From Ferruginibacter sp. (lineage in GTDB: Bacteria > Bacteroidota > Bacteroidia > Chitinophagales > Chitinophagaceae): DNA of 64,000 bases. Positions 28,744 through 41,200 of the stretch are shown here, piece by piece. The position numbers and the translations under genes were made by a program. The notes under the pieces were generated by a model, which ran no database searches, was not told where the DNA came from, and worked only from the letters and a program-made list of their open reading frames with translations. The DNA lies in the NCBI GenBank assembly GCA_019638485.1, contig JAHBTP010000002.1, positions 456,001-520,000 on the forward strand, in the 5' to 3' direction. Position 1 is the stretch's first letter, and every line of letters begins with the position of its first letter.

Positions 28744-29451
28744 ATGAAGAAAATATTTTGTTTAGCAGCGATTATTTCTTTTTCATTAGTTGCTTCTGCT
28801 TTTAGTAACAATTATTTAAGGGTAAGTATCACCAGTGTAAGGCCAATAAGCCGCGTGGTAATTGATGGCAGAACATATCGGCCTAACTCCGATAAGATTG
28901 TTGCAATTAATAATCTTCGGCAAGGATATCGCGCCATTAATATTTACGTAATAGGATCCGGGCGTGGTAATTATCATGATCAGTTATTATATTCTGATCG
29001 AATTTATTTTCGCGCAGGATATTATACAGATATTATTATTAGCCGCTCAGGTCGTGTGTATATTGATAGTGAAAGAATGGTGGGGGAGGAATGGGGATTT
29101 GGCTTTCCTAATTATGGTGATGATTATAATGGCCATAGCGTGATGGGTGCTACCGCATTTCAAGAACTGAAATCAGCAATTCAAAATGAAAGTTTTGAAC
29201 AAACCCGAAAAAGTATTTTACAAGGGGCTATTATGGACAATGTTTTTGAAACACTTCAAGTAAAAGAATTATTAAACCTTTTCAATTTTGAGGATAGTAA
29301 ATTGGAATTTGCCAAGCGAATGTATAAGATTACTATTGATAAGGAGAAGTATGGTCAGGTGTACAATGTATTTAATTTCAGTTCAAGTAAAGAGGCATTA
29401 TCGAAATTTATTTTAGAACAACGAGATAAGCATTATTTGGATGAGTTTTAA
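28744..29451 (+). CDS. Exported DUF4476 protein
   Basis: A 235-residue protein from ATG at 28744, which gives a clean signal peptide (MKKIFCLAAIISFSLVASA); the frame opens ten codons earlier without sense. Residues 20-115 form a beta domain ('RVSITSVRPISRVVIDGRTYRP'), and about 135-230 form DUF4476 ('FQELKSAIQNESFEQTRKSI' then 'LQVKELLNLFNFEDSKLEFAKRMY'). It has the same two-part plan as 11102-12169 but lacks the Lys/Glu linker. The role is unknown; probably periplasmic. A terminator follows at 29471-29491. Confidence 0.82.
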   Translation: MKKIFCLAAIISFSLVASAFSNNYLRVSITSVRPISRVVIDGRTYRPNSDKIVAINNLRQGYRAINIYVIGSGRGNYHDQLLYSDRIYFRAGYYTDIIISRSGRVYIDSERMVGEEWGFGFPNYGDDYNGHSVMGATAFQELKSAIQNESFEQTRKSILQGAIMDNVFETLQVKELLNLFNFEDSKLEFAKRMYKITIDKEKYGQVYNVFNFSSSKEALSKFILEQRDKHYLDEF

Positions 29452-29470
29452 ATACAAATAGGCATGAAAA

Positions 29471-29491
29471 AGTCCGGTTTTTTACCGGACT
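29471..29491. terminator. Bidirectional terminator between DUF4476 gene and sucD
   Basis: A perfect 8-bp stem AGTCCGGT/ACCGGACT with a 5-nt T loop, flanked by A-rich sequence on the left and CTTTTG on the right, so it can stop both the plus-strand DUF4476 transcript and minus-strand sucD. Confidence 0.8.
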
Positions 29492-29515
29492 CTTTTGTAT
29501 ATAATCATCAAATTA

Positions 29516-30388
29516 CTACTTCATAATTGCAGCAACAGTTTTGCCGATATCAGCGGGACTGTCAACAACGTGCAAACCACATTCGCGCATAATTCGCATT
29601 TTAGCAGCTGCTGTATCATCTTCACCACCTACAATAGCACCTGCATGTCCCATTCTTCTTCCCGGAGGTGCTGTTTGACCGGCAATAAATCCAACTACTG
29701 GTTTTTTATTTTTTACTGATTGGATATAATGTGCCGCATCCGCTTCCATACCACCACCAATTTCCCCAATCATAACAATTGCGTCTGTTTCAGGGTCATT
29801 CATAAATAACTCTACAGCTTCGCGTGTTGTCGTTCCAATAATAGGGTCGCCACCAATTCCGATAGCAGTAGAAATCCCTAATCCTGCTTTAGCCACTTGG
29901 TCTGCTGCTTCATAGGTAAGCGTACCGGATTTTGATACGATGCCTACACGCCCCTTTTTAAAGATAAATCCGGGCATGATGCCTACCTTACATTCGTCAG
30001 ATGTGATTACACCCGGACAGTTGGGGCCAATTAAGCGGGCTTTTTTCCCTTTTAAAAACTGTTTAACTTTTACCATATCCTGTACCGGAATTCCCTCGGT
30101 GATGCAAATAATAAGCTCAACATTAGCATCTGCCGCTTCAAGAATAGCATCTGCCGCAAAAGCCGGAGGTACAAAAATAATACTAACGTTTGCTCCTGTA
30201 GCTTTAACAGCCTCTTCAACGGTATTAAAGACCGGGCGCTCCAAATGAGTTGAACCTCCTTTTCCGGGAGTTACTCCTCCAACAACCTGAGTGCCATATT
30301 CAATCATTTGGGTGGCATGAAATGTTCCCTCGGTACCGGTAAAACCCTGAACTAGGATTTTTGAATTTTTATTTACTAAAACAGACAT
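29516..30388 (-). CDS. sucD: Succinate-CoA ligase, alpha subunit
   Basis: A 290-residue alpha subunit that converts succinyl-CoA to succinate in the TCA cycle with ATP/GTP formation. The CoA-binding Rossmann domain starts '[19 protein letters not shown]' and has 'GGVTPGKGG'. The phosphorylated active-site His is in '[13 protein letters not shown]' near residue 246. 'GPNCPGVI' and '[10 protein letters not shown]'-like (here [10 protein letters not shown]) motifs are intact. The partner sucC is not nearby, although many bacteria keep sucCD together. Confidence 0.97.
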   Translation of the reverse strand: MSVLVNKNSKILVQGFTGTEGTFHATQMIEYGTQVVGGVTPGKGGSTHLERPVFNTVEEAVKATGANVSIIFVPPAFAADAILEAADANVELIICITEGIPVQDMVKVKQFLKGKKARLIGPNCPGVITSDECKVGIMPGFIFKKGRVGIVSKSGTLTYEAADQVAKAGLGISTAIGIGGDPIIGTTTREAVELFMNDPETDAIVMIGEIGGGMEADAAHYIQSVKNKKPVVGFIAGQTAPPGRRMGHAGAIVGGEDDTAAAKMRIMRECGLHVVDSPADIGKTVAAIMK

Positions 30389-30419
30389 ATAAATGATTTA
30401 ATTTCTTCAAAAAGTGTCG

Positions 30420-30427
30420 CAAAGATA
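30420..30427 (-). promoter_or_regulatory. -7 box of sucD
   Basis: Minus-strand TATCTTTG lies 31 bp before the sucD ATG, in the gap after the MlaF-type gene, so sucD has its own promoter. Confidence 0.55.
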
Positions 30428-30462
30428 ACAATATGACCTGATAAGAGGAGATGAGAATGCTA

Positions 30463-31269
30463 TCATTTCTGGTTTTCAGGCAAATCCTTTTCACTTATCT
30501 TCCCACTGGCTTCCATCATACGTAAATCTTTAGCATCTTGTAAAAATTCAGATGCAAAAATGAAATCGTTCAGGCTTTTGTTTTTTGAATAAATTATTTC
30601 CTTTCGATTGCCTGTCCATTCCATCTTCCCGTTTACTAAATACAAGATGTTGTCACCTATTTCCATAACGCTATTCATATCGTGGGTATTTATTACCGTA
30701 GTAATATTATATTCAGTTGTTAACTCTTTAATTAATTGGTCTATAAGCATAGAAGTTTGCGGATCTAGTCCTGAATTTGGCTCGTCACAAAACAGATATT
30801 TAGGGTTAAGAACAATGGCTCTGGCAATACCTACTCGTTTTTTCATTCCACCGCTTATTTCTGCAGGATATTTTTTGTTACTACCAGAAAGATTTACTCT
30901 TTCCAACACCTCATCCACTCGCTTCATTTTCTGAGCATGTGTGTCGTTGGTAAACATATTAAGCGGAAATTTTACGTTTTCCTGAACGGTCATACTATCA
31001 AATAACGCAGAGCCTTGAAACAACATGCCAATATCCCGTCTAAGTAATTTCCTTTCTTCCATTGACATGTGGCGAAAGTCAATACCATCATATAGTATCT
31101 CTCCTTCATCAGGCTCTAAAAGACCAACCAGGCATTTTTGTAAAACTGTTTTTCCGCTTCCACTAATACCGATTATCAAATTCGTTTTTCCGGTTTCCAT
31201 TACATGGCTAACACCATCCAAGACCACTTTTTCTTCAAAACGTTTATGTATATTTTTAAATGCTATCAT
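30463..31269 (-). CDS. MlaF-type ABC transporter ATPase
   Basis: A 268-residue ATPase. Walker A is GISGSGKTVLQKCL (about residue 34), the signature is EISGGMKKRVGIAR, Walker B is LFCDEPNSGLDP, and the switch His is in NTHDMNSVMEIGD. This pattern matches MlaF/Ttg2A, the ATPase of MCE lipid transporters that maintain outer-membrane lipid asymmetry. It follows the MlaE-type permease by 11 bp. The MCE protein (MlaD-like) is not in the window; in Bacteroidota it is often adjacent, so either it lies elsewhere or this is an MlaEF pair only. Confidence 0.9.
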   Translation of the reverse strand: MIAFKNIHKRFEEKVVLDGVSHVMETGKTNLIIGISGSGKTVLQKCLVGLLEPDEGEILYDGIDFRHMSMEERKLLRRDIGMLFQGSALFDSMTVQENVKFPLNMFTNDTHAQKMKRVDEVLERVNLSGSNKKYPAEISGGMKKRVGIARAIVLNPKYLFCDEPNSGLDPQTSMLIDQLIKELTTEYNITTVINTHDMNSVMEIGDNILYLVNGKMEWTGNRKEIIYSKNKSLNDFIFASEFLQDAKDLRMMEASGKISEKDLPENQK

Positions 31270-31280
31270 ATTCTTTTAAG

Positions 31281-32018
31281 TTAGAGGAAGATGGCTGCTA
31301 AAATATAATCTAAAAACAAAATGGTAACACAACTTGCTACAACCGCTGTTGTACTACTTCTTCCAATTTCCAAAGCACCTCCTTTTACATAATATCCAAA
31401 ATACGCCGGGATGCTGCTAATGACAAAAGCAAAAGCATAAGTTTTTACCATTGCAAAAAAGATATTATAAGGTACAAACCTTAACATCAAGCCTCTATCG
31501 TATGTTTCTGCAGAAAGAATACCCGACATAGTGCCGGCTAAACGCCCCCCATATATTCCTAATACCATTGAAATAATTACTAACATAGGTATAGTTACCA
31601 GTGCAGCAACAATTTTTGGGAGAACCAAATAGGTCTTACTGTTAATTCCCATAATTTCAAGCGCATCAATTTGCTCACTTACTCGCATATTTCCTAATTC
31701 ACTTGCAATTTTACTTCCCACTACACCGGCCAATACAATACAAACCAGGGTGGGTGAAAATTCCAATATAACAGTATCACGAACAATCTGAGCAATAATG
31801 GTCTTTGACAGAATAGGAGAGCTTAACTGATAAGATGTTTGTAATGCACTCACCGCACCCATAAAGAGTGAGATGATAGTTACAATTCCAATGGAGCCGA
31901 TACCTATATCATTACACTGATGCATAAACTCACGCCAATAAACCCTACCATTTTCGGGTTTTGCCATCATTCCTTTCAGCATAAGGAGATATCTACCTAA
32001 ATGATTTAAAAAAGTCAA
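31281..32018 (-). CDS. MlaE-type ABC transporter permease
   Basis: A 245-residue inner-membrane permease of the MlaE family, with about five membrane helices and the family signature around 'LAGVVGSKIASELGNMRVSEQIDALEIMGINSKTYLVLPKIVA' (no fragment longer than this motif is needed). It works with the MlaF-type ATPase downstream to move phospholipid between the inner membrane and periplasmic carriers. The upstream maeB stop is 24 bp away on the same strand, so transcription from maeB may continue into this pair. Confidence 0.92.
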   Translation of the reverse strand: MTFLNHLGRYLLMLKGMMAKPENGRVYWREFMHQCNDIGIGSIGIVTIISLFMGAVSALQTSYQLSSPILSKTIIAQIVRDTVILEFSPTLVCIVLAGVVGSKIASELGNMRVSEQIDALEIMGINSKTYLVLPKIVAALVTIPMLVIISMVLGIYGGRLAGTMSGILSAETYDRGLMLRFVPYNIFFAMVKTYAFAFVISSIPAYFGYYVKGGALEIGRSSTTAVVASCVTILFLDYILAAIFL

Positions 32019-32042
32019 GTTGTAATATTTCTTTAATAAAAG

Positions 32043-34370
32043 TTATCGTTTTTTTCTTGTGCTTCCTTCTTGTTGTTTTATATCTATTTTATTCTTCAAT
32101 TTTTCTTGTGCATCTACAACTGCAATTACCGCCATATTATAAATAGAACGAACAGAACTTCCTAATTGTAATACATGGACCGGTTTTTTTAAACCTAATA
32201 AAATTGGACCGATGCTATCACACCCCCCTATTTCCTGTAATAAATTATAAGCAATATTTCCAGCTGCAAGATTAGGAAAAATTAACACATTTGTTTCTCC
32301 GTTTACTAATTCAGAAAAGGGATAATTATCTCGTAAAATTTCTTTGTTGAAAGCTAATATTGCTTGCATTTCACCATCACAAATTAAAGAGGGGTCTTTT
32401 TCTTTTACAATTTCACGTGAGCGGCTTACTAACTTTGCTTCGGGAGAATTGCTGCTTCCGAAATTTGAATAGGAAAGCATGGCAATACGAGGAACGATAT
32501 TAAACTGCCTCACTTCACGTGCAACCAGCAAGGTAATTTCGGCTAATTCTTCAGCTGTTGGGTTAAAATTTACTGTAGTATCCGCAAGGAATAATGGCCC
32601 TTTTTTTGTAAAAATTAAATACATACCCGCAATCTTTTTTACACCACTTTCAAGGCCAATAATTTCAAGAGCAGGGCGTATCGTAACCGGATAATTTCTG
32701 CTCAAGCCACTAATCATACAATCAGCTTCTCCGGTTTCTACCATCATACAGCCAAAATGGTTTCGTTCTTTCATTTGCTTTTGTGCTTCATATTGGTTTA
32801 CACCTCTTCGATTCCTTTTAGCAAAGAACAAGTCTCCAAATCGCTTTCTTATATCGCTTGTTTCGTCAATTTTTGGATTAATAATTTTCATTCCGTCCAA
32901 ATCAATTGAGTTCAATTCAGCAATAGAATGAATTCTCTTTTCATCGCCAAGTAGAATTGGGTATCCAACCTTTTCATCAAACACCTGTTGGGCAGCTTTT
33001 AGAATTTTTATGTTCTCTGCATCTGCAAAAACAATTCGTTTGGGATCCTTCCTTGCCTTAGCTCCTAATACTCGGCTTAATTGGTTTCCTAATCCTAAAC
33101 GATTCTCCAACTCAATTTTATATTGCTCCCAATCTTTTATCGTATTTCGGGCCACTCCGCTATCAATTGCAGCTTTGGCCACGGCTGGTGCTACTGCAGA
33201 AAGCAGCCTAGGATCTATTGGCTTTGGAATGATGTATTTAGGTCCAAATGAAATTTGCTTTTCATTATAAGCTAGGTTTACGATATCCGGTACAGCTGCT
33301 TTTGTAAGCTCACATAATGCAAAAACAGCAGCAAGCTTCATTTGTTCATTAATTTGTGTGGCACGCACATCTAAAGCTCCTCTAAAAATATAAGGGAATC
33401 CCAACACATTATTTACCTGATTAGGAAAATCACTTCTTCCTGTGGCTATGATTAAATCTTTACGAGCACTTTCACCTGTTGTATAGGAAATCTCTGGGTC
33501 GGGGTTAGCCATTGCAAAAATTATAGGATTTTTTGACATTGATTTAACCATTTCAGGAGTTACCACATTGCCCACGCTTAATCCAACAAAAACATCTGCA
33601 TTTTTTAAGGCCTGAGCCAAAGTGTAATGCCTATATTTAGCATTTACACAAATATGTTTTTTAATAGGGTCAATATCTTCACGTCCTTCGTATAAAATTC
33701 CATTGATATCAAATACCATTAAATTTTCAGGCTTTGCACCTAAAGAAATGTATAAGTTAATGCATGCCATCGCAGCAGCACCGGCACCATTAACCACGAT
33801 TTTTACCTTATTTATTTTTTTCTTTTGCAGTTCAAGGGCATTGAGTAATGCTGCAGAAGAAATAATTGCAGTGCCATGCTGGTCATCGTGCATTACGGGG
33901 ATATTGCATTTCTTTTTTAATTCCTGTTCAATATAAAAGCACTCCGGGGCTTTTATGTCTTCTAAATTTATACCTCCAAATGTTGGTTCAAGAGCATGAA
34001 CAATGTCAACAAATTTCTTTGGGTCGTACTCATTGATTTCGATATCGAACACATCTATATCGGCAAAAATTTTAAATAACACCCCTTTCCCTTCCATTAC
34101 AGGTTTGCTTGCTGCCGGACCAATATTTCCCAAACCTAATACAGCAGTTCCATTGGTAATTACGGCAACTAAGTTTCCTTTTGCGGTATATTTAAATGCG
34201 TTGTCTGCGTTCTGGGCAATTTCTTTGCAAGGCTCAGCAACTCCGGGTGAATAAGCAAGTGATAAATCACGTTGAGTTTTTGCATCCTTTGTAGGAACGA
34301 CTTCAATTTTTCCCGGTCTTCCATTGGCATGATAATCTAATGCATCCTGTTTTCTTAAATCTTTAGCCAT
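32043..34370 (-). CDS. maeB: NADP-dependent malic enzyme with phosphotransacetylase-like domain
   Basis: A 775-residue fusion of malic enzyme (residues about 1-430) and a phosphate acetyltransferase-like domain (about 435-765), the MaeB layout. The malic part has '[11 protein letters not shown]', 'VLGLGNIG', 'IHDDQHGTA'-type (here [11 protein letters not shown]) and '[12 protein letters not shown]'. The C-terminal part has '[16 protein letters not shown]'. It converts malate to pyruvate with NADPH; the PTA-like part is regulatory, binding acetyl-CoA in characterised members. A -7 box lies upstream at 34422-34429. Confidence 0.96.
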   Translation of the reverse strand: MAKDLRKQDALDYHANGRPGKIEVVPTKDAKTQRDLSLAYSPGVAEPCKEIAQNADNAFKYTAKGNLVAVITNGTAVLGLGNIGPAASKPVMEGKGVLFKIFADIDVFDIEINEYDPKKFVDIVHALEPTFGGINLEDIKAPECFYIEQELKKKCNIPVMHDDQHGTAIISSAALLNALELQKKKINKVKIVVNGAGAAAMACINLYISLGAKPENLMVFDINGILYEGREDIDPIKKHICVNAKYRHYTLAQALKNADVFVGLSVGNVVTPEMVKSMSKNPIIFAMANPDPEISYTTGESARKDLIIATGRSDFPNQVNNVLGFPYIFRGALDVRATQINEQMKLAAVFALCELTKAAVPDIVNLAYNEKQISFGPKYIIPKPIDPRLLSAVAPAVAKAAIDSGVARNTIKDWEQYKIELENRLGLGNQLSRVLGAKARKDPKRIVFADAENIKILKAAQQVFDEKVGYPILLGDEKRIHSIAELNSIDLDGMKIINPKIDETSDIRKRFGDLFFAKRNRRGVNQYEAQKQMKERNHFGCMMVETGEADCMISGLSRNYPVTIRPALEIIGLESGVKKIAGMYLIFTKKGPLFLADTTVNFNPTAEELAEITLLVAREVRQFNIVPRIAMLSYSNFGSSNSPEAKLVSRSREIVKEKDPSLICDGEMQAILAFNKEILRDNYPFSELVNGETNVLIFPNLAAGNIAYNLLQEIGGCDSIGPILLGLKKPVHVLQLGSSVRSIYNMAVIAVVDAQEKLKNKIDIKQQEGSTRKKR

Positions 34371-34421
34371 CCTTGTTTTCTTAAAATAAAAAAGAACAAT
34401 TTACTGTTTTAAGTAAGCCAC

Positions 34422-34429
34422 CAAAGGTA
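34422..34429 (-). promoter_or_regulatory. -7 box of maeB
   Basis: Minus-strand TACCTTTG lies 51 bp before the maeB start, in the gap after the DUF4442 gene. Confidence 0.5.
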
Positions 34430-34437
34430 CGTCTCAC

Positions 34438-34917
34438 TTAGGATAATTTAGGCTTGAAACTCCAGGTAAAGGAAAATTCAGCCACTATTTCACCTAATGC
34501 ACTTGTGCCAGTAGAGTGTGCTGTGAATTCTACGGCCTGGTTATTTTGGATTGCTTGCTGTATGGCGATATAAAAATCTTCTCCATTGTTGCAAATAAAA
34601 GTAGTGATACCAGTGGCCTTTTTATAATACCGGGCTGTATTCTCAACTATAAGCATACTTATTTGAGGGCGAATTTTGTATAAATAAGCCATTGCTAAAA
34701 CCCCGGTACTCATTTCTGCAGCCATCGCTAAGCAAGCAAAATAAGTGCTTCTAAATGGGTTGGTTGTTCGCCACTTGTATTTAACCGTTACCTGAGCCTG
34801 TTTCTCACTAAGTGACTTTACCCTAATACCGCTGAAAAATGCTGCAGGGAGGTTTAAAAATAAAAACATCCTAAACTTTATTGGATGAAATACCATTTTT
34901 TTAAAATCAGAAAACAT
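34438..34917 (-). CDS. DUF4442 hotdog-fold protein (thioesterase-like)
   Basis: A 159-residue protein of the PaaI/YiiD-like hotdog superfamily, DUF4442. 'KWRTTNPFRSTYFACLAMAAEMSTGVLAMAYLY' is the central helix and active-site region of that family, preceded by 'VKSLSEKQAQVTVKYKWRT'. Members are thought to hydrolyse acyl-CoA thioesters, but the substrate is unknown. The gene precedes maeB on the same strand by 67 bp. Confidence 0.83.
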   Translation of the reverse strand: MFSDFKKMVFHPIKFRMFLFLNLPAAFFSGIRVKSLSEKQAQVTVKYKWRTTNPFRSTYFACLAMAAEMSTGVLAMAYLYKIRPQISMLIVENTARYYKKATGITTFICNNGEDFYIAIQQAIQNNQAVEFTAHSTGTSALGEIVAEFSFTWSFKPKLS

Positions 34918-35224
34918 GAATAATAATTTAATGTAAATCTAATGCTCAACTCAATTTCTTAGGAAATTCTATACCAAAGTGAAATTTCTCTTTTCAATCT
35001 GATTTTATAAACTAATTAAATATGTATATATAAATAATAAACTGTGAATATTAATTGTAAAAAATACTTTAAATGTTGAGTGCTTGATATACAATTATTT
35101 ATAACAAATCTCTCTATAAATAAACGACTTTTAGTCATTTTCTTAAGGTACTAAATAATTTTATTGCATTTACAGCGTTTTATATCTGTAATCATGGGCC
35201 TATTGGCCCTTGGTTATAAAGTTA
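34918..35224 (+). other. 307-bp non-coding region upstream of the giant secreted protein
   Basis: Very AT-rich; it separates the divergent DUF4442 gene from 35225-43228. Short frames across 35164-35346 overlap the signal peptide out of frame and look random. No exact TAnnTTTG box was found on the plus strand. I see nothing else certain here. Confidence 0.4.
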
Positions 35225-38200
35225 ATGAATCCAACATCCACACAAATGAACCCTATTCAATCAATCCGGTTATATTTTGCCAAAGCAAGATATTTATCCC
35301 AACACTTATTAATTGCTACGCTGTTATTTGTAGGTTTTCCCGGTAGTGCTCAAACCAATACCTGGGATGGAAGCTCAAATGCCAACTGGAACACAGCAGC
35401 AAACTGGTCGTTAAATCAAGTGCCTACGGCAGCTCATGATGTAGTTATTCCAAATGGCGGCTCAAGAGCAACTATTACCGTTAATACTGCGGCTGTTTGT
35501 AAGTCGCTTGTTATGACAGGTGGGAATGCTACAAATACCATTAATATTTCTGGTACAAATAGTTTATCTATTTCAGGCGCCTTAACCATTGGTGCCAGTT
35601 CAAGAAATAACAGATATAAAACGCTAAATGTAAATGATGGAACACTATCGGCAGGAACAATTAGTATAACTGCTGTTAGTGGTGCTAACCGTGCAGGAAG
35701 TGTAACATTAAATAATGGTACCGTGAATGTAGCCGGGTTTATCAGCATGGGAGATTATACCACATTTGATTTCACTGACTCAGGTATTCTTAATGTGGGT
35801 GGCAATATTTCAGGAGGAACGCTGAATCCCGCAACCGGTACCGTAAATTTTGTGGGGCCAACTACACAAACGATAATGGGTTCAGGGACATCTACCTTTT
35901 ATAATGTTAATATAAATAAAGATGCCTCAGGGCAATTTGTAAATAATAATGTGGATGCCATTACGGTTAATGGTAATCTTACTGTAACCAAGGGAAAATT
36001 TGTTTTAAATGCACCAAATGCTGATGCGGTTGTTAATGGCAATATAGTGGTGGCTACGGATGGTACTATTGAACACAGAGTGAATTGGGATATTGCTGTA
36101 AAACTTTTGCGTGTTTTTGGTAATATTGAAATAGATGGTGTATTTACTTACACTGTTCGTTCACATGTTCAAATGGCTGGTGCGGGTACAAAATATGTAC
36201 GTACAGGTAATAATCCAAGTTCCGGATTCTCTATTTTAACATTAACTACCGGTAACTATTATGCTTCCGGTGCTACGAAGATTAAAGATAATTTTTGGGC
36301 GATGTTTGGTACGCCAGGGTCTTTTCATACCAATGGCAATAACGTTACAGCTAATAGTTCGCTACTGATTGCAGGAGGAACTGTTTTTGTAGATGGAGGT
36401 AATTTAAATGTGAGTGGTGGTACTCAGGTTGGATATACACTTGCCGGTAACTTAGATATTTCCAATGGATCATTAAATACAGATATTCTGAATGTTGGTG
36501 ATGGAAGTAAAATGGGTATAGTGAATCATTCAGGTGGTACAGTAAATGTATCAGGTAACTTTTTAATTAATAGCTCATGTAAGTATAATTGTACAAATGC
36601 TCCCGTAATTAATATAGGGGGGAATTGGACAAGTAATAATAACACCGGTTTTGATCCGGCTAACAGCGTGGTGACTTTTAGCAGCAATGCAGCTAATCAA
36701 ATATTGGATGGTGCTGCTGTAACCCATAATTTCTATACTGTAAATATTAATAAAGCCGGAAGGATATTTCAGCCCGCCGGTTCTGCAGTAACGCTTAACA
36801 TCAATGGAGATTTGAATATTAATCAAGGAACCTTTGATGCCGGAAGCATTGCCAATATGAATATTAAAGGAGATTGGAAAAATAATGCAGTATTTAATGC
36901 ATCTGCTTCAAAGGTCCAGTTTAATGGAACTTCAGAACAAACTATTTCGGGAAGCGCTACAACAACATTTAATAAACTTACCATTAATAATCCGGGCAAC
37001 GTAAAGCTTTCCGGAGCAAATATTTTAATAAATGGAGGAAGTTCAGCTTTTACATTTACAGATGGAAAATTAATAACGGGAGTTCAAAAAGTAACATTAA
37101 CATCTAATGTAAGCATTGCAGGTGCAGGTGTAACAAGATATGTTAATGGCATTTTGGAATGGGGTATTCAAACCGGAAACAGTACAAAAAGTTTTGCTAT
37201 TGGTGATGATGCACAATACACGCCAGTATCATTGACATTTGGTAATGTATCAACTGTAGGAAATATTACTGTTTCAACAACGTCGGGTGATCATACTCAA
37301 ATTCTCTCTTCTCAGTTATCTGAAGATAGAAGTGTGAATCGCATATATACTATTTCCAATTCAGGTGTTGTATTGGTTGGATATAATGCAACGTTTAATT
37401 TTGGCGGTACAGACGTTGATGTAATTGCCAATACAAATGATTTTATTGTAGGTCGTTATAGCGGAGGGTGGAGTTATCCTTCGGTGGGTACACGTACAGC
37501 AACTAGTACAGCTGCCACTTCTCTTACGGCTTTTGGAAGTTTTGCAATTGCAGAGGGCGGAGCTGCAGCTCCGGTTGTAGATGCTCATCCCAATAACTTT
37601 ACCGGATGTCCGGGCTATTTAACTTCAGTTTCTGCATCATTTAATAGCAAGGTAATTACTACAGTAGCTTGGTATGTAAGTACAGATGGTGGAGTATCCT
37701 TTAATCCGGTAACTCTTTCATCTCCCTATTCAGCATCTATTTCGTTAAGTGGTTCTGTTTATACATCCACATTAACCATAAACCCTGTTAATGGTTCGAT
37801 GAGTAATTATCGTTATCGTGCTGTTGCATCAAATAGTAGAGGGAATGTGCAATCTAATAATGCAATATTAACAATATCTGTATTGCCTACTGTTAATGCA
37901 GGGCCGTCATTAAGTGCAATTTGTAGTGGAGGAACAAGTGCTCCATTAGGAGGTACAGTTGGAGGCGGGGCCTTAGGTGGCTTTTGGTCGTCTGACGTAG
38001 GAGGGACATTTTCTCCTTCTGCATCTGATTTGAATGCAACATATACACCACCTGCAGCCTTTTATGGAACGGCTACACTTACGTTAACCACTACAGGAGG
38101 TTGTACTCCAATTACTACTTCAAAAACATTGGTTGTTAATCAGAGCCCCGATGAGTTACAGCTTTCAACCATAAGCTTAGGAATATGTGCAAATGATATC

Positions 38201-41200
38201 GGTTCAATTTCTGTTAGCAATCACACTGCTACCACAATGTCATCTGGTGTTATCAATCTGGGTATTCCAAATTATAATCCTGCAGGCGTTACGAATACAT
38301 TATCTATGGCAGGAATTCCATCAGGTGCTATAATTAACAGCGTAAAGGTTACTTTAAATATTTCTCACAGTAAGGTATCAGATTTGATTTTAAACCTAAA
38401 GGCTCCCAATGGAAAAATTATTAACCTATTTAATCGTGTGGGTTCCACAGGAGCAAATTTTGTAAATACCGAAGTTTCAAGTATAGGAACAACTGCCTTT
38501 TCATCTTCATCAGCACCATTTACCGGCACCTTTGCAGCCGATGCAATAAGCGCTGTGGGTGCTACGGGGCTTTTGTCTAATACCACTGTTTTTAATACGT
38601 TATTCTCTATACCAAATGGAGGGTGGACTCTTGTAGCTCGTGATGCTGCCGCTTCTAATACCGGATCCATTACTTCCTGGTCTATCGAGATAGACTGGAC
38701 AGAACCCTTGGTATGGAGTCCTTCAACCAACTTGTTTACTGATGCTTTAGCCACAATTCCATATACAGGTCAATCACTTTCTACAGTTTATGTAAAAGGA
38801 ACAACAGCGTCAACTACAACCTATACTGTTACAGCTACAGGGGCAAATGGTTGTACCAGAAGTGCTAATTCAACTGTAGAAATTCACCCGATACCGGAAG
38901 TGAATATTTCTGCAGATTACTGCTGGGGGCCATATACAATACGAATTACTACTAATGCAGATTTACCAATAGATAATTATTTATGGAATACAGGAGATCA
39001 CACTCGTTCTTTAATTGTTGATATTGCCGGAACCTATACGGTTACTGCATATACAGCCGAGGGGTGTGCTGCATCAGCCAATATAGTATTAGGATTGGAG
39101 TCAGTTGATAATGGTAATTTTGAATTGGGAAATATCGGATTCAGCTCAACTTATGTTTATCGAACAAACACAATTCCAAATAACATGTATCCTGAAGATG
39201 CATATACCGTGCATAATGACGGGAACTATACTCACGGAAATTTTTGGGGTAAGGATCACACTTCAGGAAGCGGAAATTTCATGATTGTAAATGGAAGTGG
39301 AACAACACCGCCTCCGGAAGTTTGGACAAAAACAATTTCCGTAATTCCGAATACCACTTATTATTTCTCAGCTTGGGCAATGAGTTTAAATAGTGTAGGG
39401 CCGTTTGCTAACCTTCAATTTAGTGTTAATGGGGTGCAGGTAGGAAGTACTACAGGTGCTTTACCTGCCCGCCCCGAAAACAACAATCCTCCATTTAATT
39501 GGACACGTTTCTTTGGTACATGGAATTCCGGGGTGGCAACAACTGCGGTGGTTTCTATTGTTGATCTTGAAACGGCCACAGGAGGAAATGATTTTGGGCT
39601 TGATGATATTTCATTTGGTACTCTTGCCCCATTTGTATTGTTGAATACTCCGGGAAAAGATATTCAAACTGTTTGTAAAGAAACAGCCATAGATACTATA
39701 GAATATACTATTGGTGGAGGCGGTTCAGGACCGATTGTTACGGGATTGCCACCGGGATTAACAACAACTTTTGTTGGTACTACACTTACTATTTCAGGGA
39801 TACCTACAACAGCGGGAGTATTTAATTATACCATTAAAACCGCAGGTGGATGTTTGCCGGCCTATGGCTATGGAACGATTACAGTAAATGCAGAAGAATT
39901 AACACTCACTAGTTCTGTATCAACTACTTCACAAACGGTATGCGTTAACACAGCAGCGATAAATATTACCTATGCAATAGGCGGAGTGGCAACAGGTGCA
40001 GCTGCTTCAGGATTGCCTGCAGGCGTTACTGGTGTATTTAGCAATGGAGTGCTTACCATAAGCGGAACACCTATTGTGTTGGGGAACTTTAATTATACAG
40101 TAACTACCAGTGGACCTTGTGAACCCACTTCATTAAACGGTACCATGTCTGTGGTTCGCCAATTGATATCACTAACTTCAGCTCCTACAACAACAAATCA
40201 AACCTTATGTTTGGGCAATACCATTACAGATATTACATACAATGTGAGCGGATCTGCAACTGGTGCATCTGTAACCGGATTGCCTACCGGAGTAACCGGT
40301 AGTTTTAATAGTGGTGTGTTTACTATTTCAGGAACACCAACTCAGTATGGAGCATTTCATTATACGGTTACAACAAATGGCTTGTGTTCTCCAGTGTCTT
40401 CATCAGGAGATATTATTGTTCAGGCTCAAACAGCTACGTTAACATCTGCTGTGAATACCGATAATCAAAGTGTTTGTATAAATTCAACCATTACTAATAT
40501 AACCTATAGCATTGGCGGAACGGCTACCGGAGCTTCTGTTACCGGTTTACCTGCAGGGATAAGCGGTAATTTTAACAGCGGTGTGTTTACGATTTCGGGT
40601 GCATCAACACAAACCGGAACATTTAATTATGAAATCACAACCTCCGGTACATGTAATGCACAAACTATTGGAGGAACAATAGATATTTTTGGACCATCTA
40701 TAGGCGGATTGGTTGATAATGCATCGGTGTGTAGTGGAGGAAGTGGTTCATTAATCTTAACAGGATTTACTGGAGCAATTGTAAGATGGGAGTCTTCTAA
40801 TGATTTAATTTCTTGGACACCTATTGTGAATTCAACGTCAACCCAAAACTATTCAGGCATAACTTCGGCTATACATTACCGTGTGGTTGTTCAATTGAGT
40901 GGATGTAACGCTGCTCTTTCAACAGTAGCAACCGTGGGAGTTCATAATTTGTGGACAGGAGCAGTAGATAATGATTGGCATAATACTTCCAACTGGTCTG
41001 ATGGATTATTACCTTCTGCAAGTTGTGATAATGTGCTAATCCCTGTTGTGGCAACAAGTAAATATCCTGAACTTACCGGTGCCGGTGCCAGTATCAAAAA
41101 TTTGATAATTAATTCAGGAGCAAGTGTAAAAGTTGATAATGCCACATTAGCTATATCGGGTACAATAACAAATAATGGTACGTTTGATATGACAGAAGGA

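Noticed and set aside
38365..38754. 129-residue frame antisense to the P-domain of the giant protein, and similar frames at 35434-35748 and 41275-41685
   Set aside because: Composition mirrors the repetitive Gly/Thr/Ser-rich coding strand; long antisense frames are expected there.
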